From assembly GCA_015179125.1 (NCBI GenBank), contig WHVA01000019.1, positions 310,001 through 374,000 of the forward strand: 64,000 nucleotides of DNA. Direction: 5' to 3'. Source of the stretch: Gautieria morchelliformis. Its lineage: Eukaryota > Basidiomycota > Agaricomycetes > Gomphales > Gomphaceae. Shown piece after piece: positions 21,901 through 31,938 of the stretch. The notes under the pieces were generated by a model. That model did not search any database and was not told the DNA's origin. It saw only the letters and a list, made by a program, of their open reading frames with translations. The position numbers were made by a program, and so were the translations under genes. Position 1 is the first letter of the stretch. Each line of letters opens with the position of its first letter.

Positions 21901-22961
21901 GGACCCAAATGGTCGCCAGCCTTCCACGCAAGGATCCCGCAAAATAAAACACAAGCAGCGGAAGAGATCGCAGCAGAAGAGGCGGACGTGGTGGTGTACT
22001 CAGATGGATCTTGCATAGACGGGGGGTAGGGGCCGCCGCAGTGCTATACAGAAACGGCATAGAGCAGCGATCAGCAAGGCTTTATATGGGGACAGACCGG
22101 GAGCACACGGTGTTTGAAGCGGAACTAGTAGGAGCAGCTATCGGAGCCAAGATGCTGCGCACTGAGAGAGGGTCGAGATATGCAATAGCCACAGACAATC
22201 AGGCCGTGATCCAGACGACACGAAGGGAGAAGGCTATATCTGGGCAGTATTTAGTCAACGCGCTCCACAGACAGGTCCAAGGTATCGTGGATTATCGACC
22301 AGGAGCGAGAGTAGTCATGAGATGGGTACCCGGACACGAGGGGATAGAGGGCAACGAGAGGGCGGATGAGGAGGCCAAAAAAGCAGCAAAAGGGGAGTCA
22401 AGTGAGGAATGGGAAATACCTATCGAATGCAGGGGGGTGCTGCCAATAAGTAGGGCGGCTGAGGTCCAGAGGAAAGGCATAGAACTGAAGAGGGAAGCGA
22501 GGGAAATGTTCGCCAAATCACCGAGAGCACGTTTCGCACTAGAGATCGACCCAACCATGCCATCAGCGACTTTCTCGAAGATCACGAGGGGTATGCCTCG
22601 CCGACATGCGAGTATACTGGTGCAGCTCAGAACGGGACACGCAGCGCTCAACAAGTACCTTTACAAGATAGGAAGAGCAGATTCACCAAAGTGCCCGGCG
22701 TGTGGGAAGGCAGACGAGACGGTCCACCATTATCTATTCCGATGCACAGCGTACAAAAAGCAAAGAAGGGAACTGGAAAGAAAATTGAGGGGAGGAGCGA
22801 GGTCAGTAAAGACGTTATTGGGAGGACACAAGACAATGCCGCACCTATTCAAATATGTGCATGACACGAAAAGGTTTGAACAGCCATACGGAAACCTAAT
22901 GCTACCAGAGAAAGGAGATGGAGAGAAGAAGAAGGGAAACGGGAAAAGGAAGAGGAAATGA
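18984..22961 (+). pseudogene. LINE ORF2: AP endonuclease, reverse transcriptase, RNase H
   Basis: It starts at the ATG overlapping the ORF1 stop. Domains in order: AP-type endonuclease (LAIQEPYIDF, VGDFNRHHPLWDE, KSDHFPVDT), reverse transcriptase (PGAYRPIALLDTVGKVLSA, FLDIKGAFPS, RGMDQGCPLSAIAYQF, GFVDDTTMVAEGAD with the catalytic Asp pair), thumb, RNase H (VVVYSDGSCIDGG, FEAELVGAAIGAKM, ATDNQAVIQ, GHEGIEGNERADEEAK), and a C-terminal CPACGKADETVHHYLFRC knuckle. Three single-base losses shift the frame, near 20,803, 21,372 and 22,021, and all three lie in runs of G. They may be homopolymer errors in the assembly rather than real mutations. Confidence 0.85.
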
Positions 22962-23087
22962 GAGGAAGGAAACGTTACCACACCCTCGCCCATACAGGCA
23001 CGGACAAGCTCGGGGCTTCGCCCCACGAGCGTAAGCGGAGACAGAAGGAAAAAGGGGAAGGGAACCGAATCAGTTGAAAGCTGTATA

Positions 23088-23127
23088 TACCGTCTTACAT
23101 AGGGCACGGCCCCAAAAGACGTAAAAC
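23088..23127 (+). other. Conserved 3' hairpin of the LINE family
   Basis: The last bases before the A tail include GTCTTACATAGGGCACGGCC followed by CCAAAAGAC. They can pair as GTCTT with AAGAC and GGGC with GCCC around a short loop. The same block, inverted on the plus strand, sits next to the T run at 6,545, 37,620 and 63,200 in the other LINE copies, and decayed versions occur at 50,106 and 52,086. Confidence 0.7.
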
Positions 23128-23166
23128 ATGGAAAAAAAAAAAAAAAAAAAAAAAATTGACGGTAAA

Positions 23167-25051
23167 ATTTATGATAAGTGGTGAGGCAAAGAATGGCTAA
23201 TAGATTATTTTGGAGGGCTGGTACATGTAAAACGTTGGAGAAAATGATATCCTGTGCCATTTTCCCATCAATTATAGGGGTGAATAGGATCTGTCCCCTC
23301 CTAGTTGAATATACAACTTCATTCATTGCTAATCGGATGGGTATGCAGTAAGGCTCGTATTTTCAGAGCCAGCTGTCATGACCCATTTATTTCTTGTACC
23401 CAGCTATCCCTATTTTCCCTTTCACCACTCCTCCTCTATATTCGCTCGAGTTCACCCTTCCCTTCCACCACTCCTCCTCTATGTTCGCTCCATTCGCCCT
23501 TTGCCAAATTTGCTGAATGACCATTTGCTACTCGCATCATTCGCCAGTAGGCACACCATCAAAAATGATTGACATCCTTTACCTGGCGTGATGGTTCATC
23601 ACTGGCCCCATCTTCTTCCCGACTCAACCCCCTTTAGGTGTTCATCAGCCGCTGTCATTCGTCCGACCGATAGTAGGTTTGCCTTGAGGGTCAGTATGTA
23701 TATGACGTCCTGCAGTGTCAGGGCCAGTGGCATTATCCGTGAGTTCCCGTCGCTCTGTATGGTTATTCTGATGGTTCCCCTCTGATCAGCGTTGAACAAC
23801 TCCCTGCTGGAGGTTCAGATGGATATCGTCAGTGTGGGGTGTAGCTCGTCAAAGAGGCTTGCGTTTCCACACAGGTGGCTCGATGCTCCGGAATCAATCA
23901 GCCACATGTGGATGTCATTTTGGATTGCTGAGAGTGCTGATGGTTCAGTTGATATCATCATACTTTTGTCTGTATTTTCGGCGTGTGCCATCATGACGAT
24001 ATCCCTTTGAGGTATGCTGGCAAGTCGGGCTGAGTCAGTGGCACCCAGTTGTTGCCGTTGTGTGGTTGGGGCCGGCCTGTTGAGGTCGTTGCCTCCATTC
24101 TGATCCTGACCTCCTCCCTGTATGTTACTCCCCCTTTTCCATGGCTCTTATCCGGCGAGTCCTCCTCCAGGTGCATAGCACCTTGCTGCTGAATGATTTG
24201 GATTACCACAATTGTTGCAGTGGAAGCCTATTCCCTGGTTTTGGTATGGCGTCTGTCGGTTTTGCTGTGCGTGTGTATTGTTGTAGATGTTGTTGTTGGG
24301 TGGTCTCTGAAAGGGGTTGTATGGTTGTCTAGGTTGTTGGGATTGGGCGACGAACGCAGTGGCGGCTTGTGTTGACACCTCGACGGCCCCTAGATCTGCC
24401 TCGTGCGCTTCCAAATGCTCCTCGATATTGTCCAGATCTTTACTGATCATTCGTATTGTTTGTGCGATAGGTCTCCACGATTCTGGGAGATTTCTGAGGA
24501 TTGTGGATGCGTGAGTGGAATCAGCTATGTGTTCACCCATCTTTGCAAGCTGATTTCTGAACTCCTTCATGATGGTGATGTATGCTGAGACCGTTTGCCC
24601 ATCGGTCATGTGGCAGTTTTCGTATCGGGTTCTGATTATGCTGATCTTGCTCGGATCAGTAGACTCAAACTTTCTTACAAGTATCTTCCAAGCTTCTTTG
24701 CATCTGTTGGTGGTGTCGATCGCCGTCTGGAGTTCGGGCGATATGCAGAGTAAGATTTGACTGTAAGCCACGTTGTTCCTGTCGTCCCAATCATCCTGAA
24801 GCTGTGACAGTATCATTCCACTGGTCATGTTGGTTCCAGTGGTGACAGCTATCTGTTGGTTAGCTGCTGTAGGGTAAGGGTCTGCACCGGTGATAATTTT
24901 GTATAATCCCCTATCCCTCGCAGTCGCTAACAGTTCCCTCTTCCAGGACATTCAATTGTCCATACCCAATTTGGGTTTGATGTCCCTGAATTTGTGTATA
25001 TCATGTTTCGGCGTGATATGCACCAGTGCCGTTGCCGTTGATTGTGCCATG
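23167..25051 (-). pseudogene. Old copia: gag and protease
   Basis: Minus strand, from the right: a UBN2-type gag (CPGRGNC near 24,950, KREL..ARDRGLYKIITG, MISKDLDNIEEHLEAHEADL), a CCHC knuckle (CNNCGNPNHSAARC), a protease region reading as a ID.GA..HLCG motif near 23,860-23,910, and the start of the GAG-pre-integrase region ending at the LINE insertion point. A methionine near 25,051 could be the gag start. Fossil, broken in several places. Confidence 0.75.
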
Positions 25052-25140
25052 GTGAGTATGATGAGACTCTTAATCTGTGAAAGACTAAGAACAGCTGATA
25101 ATGGGTTGAATAGTGGTTTAGATTCAGACTTCTACTTGAA

Positions 25141-27700
25141 GTCGAATTGAATGGAATTGTAAAACAGATAGATAGAGTAAACACAAGGTGTGTATGCTCT
25201 TCAGCGATAACTACGCAAGATTATGCATCGCAAGATACCAAGTTACTTCGAAAATGTGAGTTCTGATTGACTGGGGAATTTGGATGTACATGTTGAACTA
25301 TTTATATAGCTACGAGGTGTGCTGCAGCGCGAAGAGCGGAGGGGGAACATGTTGATCGACTGAGGTGTCTGGACTCGGGAGTACGGTGGTCCGGAGACAG
25401 TGGTAGCTAGGGGATTGGTCTATTGAATGGGGAGGGGTGTAGATAGTCATAGGTATCAGAAACATGAGTTGTGGTTAGGAAGGAAAGTCATATGGAAGAT
25501 ATGTAAACATGCAGCTCAACATCTAGCTCCTCCGTGGATCACACCTCGGGCTCGGGCTTCATCTCAGGTTGGGGTGGATCCGTGGGTACTGGGACAGGGT
25601 CGAGTTGATAGGGGAATGGAAACAATGTGGTGTGTTGTGTGGACGTGTGTGGGCTTGGGTCGATGTGGGTGATGTGAGTGTAGAAGTGTGTGAGATGTGG
25701 GGTGGCATATATGCGGCGGTTGGATGTGCTGTGATGGTGGTGATGGGCTTACTGATACTTTCATAACAATGCATGCTTAACGCCGTGGTATGGTGATGGT
25801 CCTCGACCTTTCAAGTTCGCACAACTCCCCTCCAGTCCATCACACCTCCCTATCATCGGCTACTCGACCGTGACTTAGGAGGGTGATCATACCTTTCTAG
25901 GACGTGTATGTATTTTCATTCTACTTTTAACTCATAATATAAAGAAAAGCTCATAATTGGGATATGAATAGAAAGTATATTTTACATTTTATAAAACAGA
26001 AATAAATCATTCTTCTTTTGTCCCTCCCCGAGCGGCGGCTCCACCGACGAGAAATCCGTATATTTGGGTTTCTACCAACTTTTAATATAATCCATATTGG
26101 TGTTCCTATATAATTAGTACTATACCCTGCCATACATATCATATTATATATACATATATTCTATATTGTATATCCTCCTTTTATCTATTCTAAGTGTCTA
26201 TCAATCTTCAGTCTCTTACTATAATATTCTAATGTATCTTTTCAACCGAGATGAACATACTCATACAGAAGTTTTATATGCACTAGTGTTGCTCTATAAA
26301 TCTGATATAATAATATTCTTATATATTAGAAATAGTAGTTTTGAAATATATACTATGTAGGTTCTTATCTCGTAGTACATAGACTTTATGAATAACCTCC
26401 TTAGTGCCTTCCAGGCTCAGGCTAAAGCGCTGAGCCCCGGGCCGAGCCTTAGCCTCGCAAAGACCTAGGAGGAAGGTGTTCATGCCCAGCCGTTGGAGCC
26501 GGCCGTGAGTCACACAGGTGCAGCGAACCCAGCTTGGCATGCGGGAGAGGCTCAGGCATACGGCATTGTCTGGGTGAGTAATTTGGATCAGAGGTGATCC
26601 TGGAGGACCTTCCTGGCAACGACTCGGTCGTCCTTGCCAAGATTGGGAGAGCCGAATGATAACGATTGACTATTAATCGAAATCACTGAACAACTTGAAC
26701 AAGAAGGAAGCGACATGCAGAGAAGTTGCCAGGGACAGCTGGAAGCTGAGACGAGAAGAAGGCTACAAGAAGCGGATGACAGAGAACATGGATGAGTGAC
26801 GCTCGGGACCTGCTGAGGACGTTGGCGCCGGACATCGCAGGACATGAAGTAGCGTGCAGTCTATGCGGGTGACGTCCGATAGCCAACAAACATGAGAGCA
26901 TTGGGAGAAGCAACAGAACCTCGGACACGCAGCGCCTGTGAGAAAGAATATGGGACGCAGTGATGAAGAAACTAACCGCATTAGAATGATTGAAACGCCT
27001 AGGTGATACCTCTAAAGCTACTGCACTGTCCTGGATAATTCAGGCGTATTATTAGTGAGGCGACCTAGTGAAGTAGTGAAGGTGATGCTATTTATGACAA
27101 TGTACCTCGTGAGAAGGTGCTTGTTCCAAGGCACTGCTCAAAACATGCCCCCCACCATGACGAAAAGCTCGCCGAGCATTCAACCTGTTGGCACTGTCAC
27201 ACATGCTTTTATGGTGTACGCCAAACATACAATGTGAAAAACGAGTTGGAAAATACTGTGGATACTTGAGTTTGAGCAAAAAGAAAATATATGAGACATA
27301 CATTTCGGATATATCAAGAATATCCCGAAGTAAATCACTGGAAATGTACAACATAGTCACTTTATGGGTGAGGGCGAAGACACCGTAAGAGACGAACGGT
27401 TATCTGGCATGGCTAGAGACTACAGGAAAGTTAGTGAAGTCAAATCATAGAATGCAATGCACAGATATCATTATTCTCAATGTGCACACACTGTGGACAC
27501 CGTTAGACTTCTCTAGGTGGGACGATAGCGCACAACCTGCTGATCAGTCCCGTCTCTCAAACTCATGAATATCGAAGGGCCAACCCTTATATTGCAAAGG
27601 ATTTATCCCACCAATGGAATACATCATGAGGCTGTCCACTACTCTTTGTGTCCTTCAAATTTGACTGCTGAGCGCATGGGCATGATAGCTACTACTAAAT
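25141..27700. other. Unassigned, partly AT-rich stretch
   Basis: No gene is recognised. 25,560-25,770 is GT-rich on the plus strand; 25,900-26,370 is strongly AT-rich and non-coding; 26,400-27,000 is more GC-balanced but holds only short frames. The copia 5' LTR should lie somewhere near 25,150-25,900, but I could not match it to the left edge of the element. Confidence 0.5.
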
Positions 27701-27705
27701 GAAAC

Positions 27706-27967
27706 TCACGAGTTGAAGCCTGACCGCCGGCGCTGGAGACAGATGCATAACGCAGATGTGTTAATAATGTCGATGAGCGTGCTGATGACTATTGCTCCTG
27801 TCACCATCCACTGGTCTCTTGCAAGGAAGCTCGTGGTGGTCTTGGCATCAAACAACCCAGCAGTGGCTGCACCGCCGAAACCCAGTCGAATTATCGATCC
27901 AAGCCAAGTGATGGCAGGGATTGTAAGCCTTCCGGACAACACCCACACTCGGTAACCGAAAAAGGAC
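27706..27967 (-). pseudogene. Exon of a DUF6534-like fungal membrane protein
   Basis: A minus-strand exon-like segment encodes SFFGYRVWVLSGRLTIPAI, an Arg/Gly-containing hydrophobic stretch, then QWMVTGAIVISTLIDIINTS and ALCICLQRRRSGF, the pattern of the DUF6534 family of seven-helix basidiomycete membrane proteins. It is preceded by a good acceptor (TTGTGCAG just above 27,967) and followed by a GTGAGT donor at about 27,705. I could not find the other exons with confidence; a LINE relic lies immediately upstream. Probably a gene remnant, possibly disrupted by that LINE. The function of the family is unknown. Confidence 0.5.
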
Positions 27968-27979
27968 TGCACAACTGGT

Positions 27980-29205
27980 TAGCCGCACGGTAGCGATGGA
28001 ATGGGACAAGGATGACTTCCTTGTACAGTTGCGCCAAGAAGTGTCATCAATAACAGAGCAGTGGAGAGGGACCAGGTAGTATCATTGATTGTTTCAGGTT
28101 TTCCATAATTGATTACGGTCAATGAATAGACGAACGACCAGATAACGACAGTATGTGCTGTCTCGAGCATCCTGTAGGAGAACAGAATCAATCTTGGGAA
28201 TACACTGGAGCCACCATTCCAACCAGATGAATCCAGGCTGAAGCAGTGGAGGATCCTGTGCATGGGTGCCGGATGCTTCTTGACCAGGCGGTGGGCACAG
28301 GAGCGAGCTGGACAATGCAGTGGTTGGGGCTTGGGGAGGGTTGCGATACGGCTGGCAGCCTTGTAGCAGATGCCTAGGAGGAGTTCTATCGGCTGGACAT
28401 TGGCGAGGACCTCCAGGACATCGCTCCAGTGATGGCAATGGTAGCCATGCACTGCACAGATGTTAGCTTACATACCACTCCCACAGACCCCGTTGCTCTT
28501 CCCTCCCCCAGTTCTTCTGCACTGGCATGTACCAGACATCCTCAGCATATGTGAATTTGGGTATTGCCACCGCACTGTACAGCTGCCTCATGTATGTTGC
28601 GCGTACCCCTGTGGAGGGTTTAGTTAACCTGCGAGCCAATAATGTCCACTTAGCCACATTCGCCACTGCCTTCTCCGCCTGGGTTTTCCATCGCAGTTCC
28701 TCCTCCAGGAAAACTCCTAAGAATTTATGTGCAGACGTGGGCTGGATGATGGCGCCCTCGTACGTGAAGTTGGGCCTTGGCTCACGCTTGGTTTTGCCTG
28801 GCCTTGCAGGGTCTCCTGTTCGGCGCCTTGAGAACCCTACTACCGCGAACTTGGACTCCTCGAATCTGGAGTGATGGGTCAGTGTCCACACCTTTGTCCC
28901 CCCTTCCTTGAGCAACATCTCTCTCAGTCCCTCGTATGCCTCCTCATAGGTGTTGCCTTCCGAGTAGAGGTTGGCATCATCAACATACACCACCGTGGCC
29001 TGCCCCTTCCTGTTAGCGACATCTATGAAGTCAGTGTTGTAATAAAGGTAGAGGATCATAGAAAGTGGGTCCCCCTGCCCTATCCCATTGTCTATGTGTA
29101 CCCATTCCGAGAGGTAGTCATCGAACTTGATCCTGGTGCATCGGTTGGCCAGCATCCGCCCCATGAAGCTCATGAACTCTTCTGGCACCCTTCGCTTCCT
29201 CATCC
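27980..29205 (-). mobile_element. LINE relic: reverse transcriptase and thumb, a different subfamily
   Basis: A 246-codon minus-strand frame (28,463-29,203) carries RT motifs GQGDPLSMILYLYYN and VVYVDDANLYSEGN, and a downstream AHKFLGVFLEEELRWK motif. Decayed sequence to about 27,980 continues in other frames (SCAHRLVKKHPAPMHRILHC). The motif spellings differ from the four Tad1 copies here (RGMDQGCPLSA, FVDDTT), so it is another lineage. The 5' end is truncated at about 29,205, abutting host-like coding sequence. No tail or duplication was identified. Confidence 0.8.
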
Positions 29206-31395
29206 ACCGTTGACATGGGGGGAGCCGCCGCCGCCGCTCCCGCTGTCGTCATGTGTCCCTAACGCCGCCCACGCACCCGCCACCACCTTGATGGATGTCG
29301 AGAAGTCGACGGCCCCTCCAGTTCCAGTCCCATCGGGCTCCTCGTTAGCAACCGCCGCGGCCGCCGCGCTGTCTTCTTCGTCCTCACGGAGATCACGCGC
29401 CGCGGCCATTGCCCGCTTGTCGTCATGCGTCGACATGAATATCTAGATACACACGCCAGTCAGATCAGCACCCCATATCACACACACACGGGAAAGAGAG
29501 GAGGAAAGAAGACAGAAGGCGAGAAGACAAGAAGGAGAGAATATATGGAGAGAAGACAAGAAGGAGAGGAGAGGAGAAGGAGAGCAGACGAGAGGGAGAG
29601 CAGACGAGAGGGAGAGAAGACAAAAGGGAGAGAAGATGAGAAGGAGAGAAGACGAGAAGGAGAGAAGACGAGAAGGAGAGAAGACGAGAAGGAGAGAAGA
29701 CGAGAAGGAGAGAAGACGAGAAGGAGAGAAGACGAGAAGGAGAGAAGACGAGAAGGAGAGAAGACGAGAAGGAGAGGAGAGGAGAAGGAGAGCAGACGAG
29801 AGGGAGAGAAGACGAGAGGGAGAGAAGACGAAAGGGAGAGAAGACAAAAGGGAGAGAAGACAAAAGGGAGAGAAGGCAAAAGGGAGAGAAGACAAAAGGG
29901 AGAGAAGACAAAAGGGAGAGAAGACAAAAGGGAGAGAAGACGAGAAGGAGAGAAGACGAGAAGGAGAGAAGACGAGAAGGAGAGAAGACGAGAAGGAGAG
30001 GAGAGGAGAAGGAGAGCAGACGAGAGGGAGAGAAGACGAGAGGGAGAGAAGACGAAAGGGAGAGAAGACAAAAGGGAGAGAAGACAAAAGGGAGAGAAGG
30101 CAAAAGGGAGAGAAGACAAAAGGGAGAGAAGACAAAAGGGAGAGAAGACGAGAAGGAGAGAAGACGAGAAGGAGAGAAGACGAGAAGGAGAGAAGAAGAG
30201 AAGGAGAGAAGACGAGAAGGAGAGAAGACGAGAAGGAGAGAAGACGAGAAGGAGAGGAGAGGAGAAGGAGAGCAGACGAGAGGGAGAGAAGACGAGAGGG
30301 AGAGAAGACGAAAGGGAGAGAAGACAAAAGGGAGAGAAGACAAAAGGGAGAGAAGGCAAAAGGGAGAGAAGACAAAGGGAGAGAAGACGAGAAGGAGAGA
30401 AGACGAGAAGGAGAGAAGACGAGAAGGAGAGAAGATGAGAAGGAGAGAAGACGAGAAGGAGAGATTCCCTCCTATCCGCGCCTGCGCGCGAGCTGAACCA
30501 CGTCGCTGTCATGACGCGCCTCTTCCTTGGGCCGACCGCGCCCACCGAAACGTCCGGCGTCTCGATCACAGCGACCATGCGCTGCGGTGCAGTCCCGAAC
30601 CGCGTCGCGAATACCGCCGGTGTCCCCATGCGCGACGAGGAGGACAGCGGCGTGAGCGGCGTTGTGGGCTGGCGGCTGCCCCCAGGCTTCGATAGGGAGC
30701 CGCCCGACCCCGGCGGCCGCGGTGGTGACATTGAGCGACTGCCGGCGAGGCGGTTTGGAGTCAGAGCGGGAGAGGGGGAGCGCAGAGGTGGTGCGCGTGG
30801 CGAGGACGGGGGGCCATGAGTCTGAGCGGGGTGGGCGAAGCGTCGGAGGTGGGGGAGGCAACGATGGCGTGGGGCTCCATGGTGGCGGCGTCGGTGTCAG
30901 ACCATTGGAGGTGGAGGATGACGGATTTGGTCACGCACTAAGCGGAGCCCTCTTGTTTGTTGCCTGGTCGCAGAAAGAGAATAGCTGGGTCCGTGGTATA
31001 AACGAAGGATCGTTTTGGATATACGGAACCTCAGAGTCAGAGTCAGATTCCTCTGGTGAACTATCAGAAATAGATGGTGTTAATTCATCATCTTCATGCC
31101 AGGTGGTGAGGTGCTCCCGAGAATTAGGCCAAGAGAACAGAGCAGACAGAGGTTCAAAGTCATCGAGTGCGAACTGACGAACAGGTGGTTGATGCTGGTC
31201 CAAGAGTGAGTCATATGCCCCAGAGCCACACCAGTCACCTCCATCATCATCCTGGCCATATGAATAGAGGTCACTGCCCTTTATTTCTTGTGTCTCCCTC
31301 ATGTCAACATCCAGGATGTAGTTGTCCGGAAGGATTTCTGGATCGGAGGAGAGAATTAGCATCACCCTCACCATCCAAACTGTCTCCGGTATCAT
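29206..31395 (-). CDS. Probable host gene, unrecognised, split by a minisatellite
   Basis: Three minus-strand blocks have coding character. 30,931-31,395 is acidic ([33 protein letters not shown]). 30,475-30,740 is Pro/Ser-rich then ordered ([40 protein letters not shown]). 29,206-29,440 is Ala/Asp-rich ([33 protein letters not shown]). The second and third blocks are separated by the 1-kb minisatellite at 29,492-30,464, and the third ends where a truncated LINE begins. I do not recognise the family, and exon borders are not fixed. The gene is probably broken at its 3' end by the LINE. Confidence 0.35.
29492..30464. repeat. 16-bp purine-rich minisatellite with higher-order structure
   Basis: About 60 copies of a 16-bp unit, GAGAAGGAGAGAAGAC and variants (GAGAGGGAGAGAAGAC, AAAAGGGAGAGAAGAC). 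A marker variant, GGAGAGGAGAGGAGAAGG, recurs at 29,563, 29,771, 29,995 and 30,251, giving higher-order spacings of 208, 224 and 256 bp, which are 13, 14 and 16 units. One strand is almost all purine. Because 16 is not a multiple of 3 and the unit lacks stops, long open frames appear on both strands; these are artefacts. Confidence 0.95.
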
Positions 31396-31938
31396 TTTCG
31401 ACGTGATTAGTGTCCGTGAGCTCTAGGGCTTCAGCATCCGAGATTCCCACTGCAGATGCCGTCTGATTGTCCGGCTTTTCCGCCAGGGCAGAACTGCATT
31501 TGTGCGCAGGCTGCGACCTAGACAGAGCATTCTACGAAGTCGTGGTGTCAAACAGAGCCTAGTTATAGCTCAGAGCGTTGAGGACGCGACGCGACGCGAC
31601 CTCACGTGACTCAGTGTGGCAGAACTCCGCTAAGTCAGATCCTGACGCCACTATGGAAATATTGCTTACAGCTATGTATAGGACGTTTCATATACATAGT
31701 ATCACAGTGGTCACGTAACTACGCCAGATATAAAATATCAAGAATTTCCAAAACCATCGAGATCTTCAAAACAAGGTAGCAATTCCGCCAAGAAGGTTGA
31801 TGCTGAACAATTGTAATCATTGTAAATCTTCATAGATCAGTAACGGTGAAAGAAGGCCATATACCGGTTGCATGTCTAGACCTGGTCGGTTGTCGAGGGG
31901 TGACGATGCGCGGGTGGCGGCTTCCTCTGGTTAATCGA
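31396..31938. other. Intergenic stretch
   Basis: No gene is recognised between the acidic host-like block and the Cys/His-module gene. A short GACGCGACGCGACGCGAC run lies near 31,584. Confidence 0.5.

Larger units (their letters stand above)
17134..23154 (+). mobile_element. Full-length Tad1-clade LINE inserted in the old copia
   Basis: A 6.0-kb plus-strand non-LTR retrotransposon begins GAGCTTTC and ends in a 24-nt A run. It is flanked by a 12-bp duplication, ATTGATGGTAAA at 17,122-17,133 and ATTGACGGTAAA at 23,155-23,166. A 153-bp 5' UTR precedes ORF1 (gag-like), then ORF2 (endonuclease, reverse transcriptase, RNase H), then a 190-bp 3' UTR with a conserved hairpin. The same 5' end is found in the copy at 37,590-43,622, which defines the full length of the family. 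It is the best preserved LINE in the window: ORF1 is open and ORF2 has only three 1-nt shifts, each in a G run. Confidence 0.93.
3540..25140 (-). mobile_element. Old Ty1/copia retrotransposon, split by nested insertions
   Basis: Minus-strand pieces in the order gag, protease, integrase, reverse transcriptase and RNase H show one Ty1/copia element. Its parts lie at 23,167-25,051, 16,127-17,133, 13,803-15,551 and 3,559-3,799. Between them sit a Tad1 LINE (17,134-23,154), a TIR element (15,557-16,126) and a Ty3/gypsy element (3,805-13,797), each flanked by target-site duplications that prove they landed inside the copia sequence. Clear copia LTRs were not recognised at either edge, so the outer limits are approximate. 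The element is a fossil, broken many times over in addition to the insertions, and is the oldest layer of the nest. Confidence 0.85.

Noticed and set aside
25141-25930. A 5' LTR for the old copia element
   Set aside because: No stretch here matches the sequence beyond the RNase H end at 3,400-3,545, so LTRs could not be supported.
29425-30731. Very long charged or Ser/Leu-rich open frames on both strands
   Set aside because: They are a product of the stop-free 16-bp minisatellite, which is open in several frames on both strands; three units make 48 nt and so a 16-residue pseudo-repeat.
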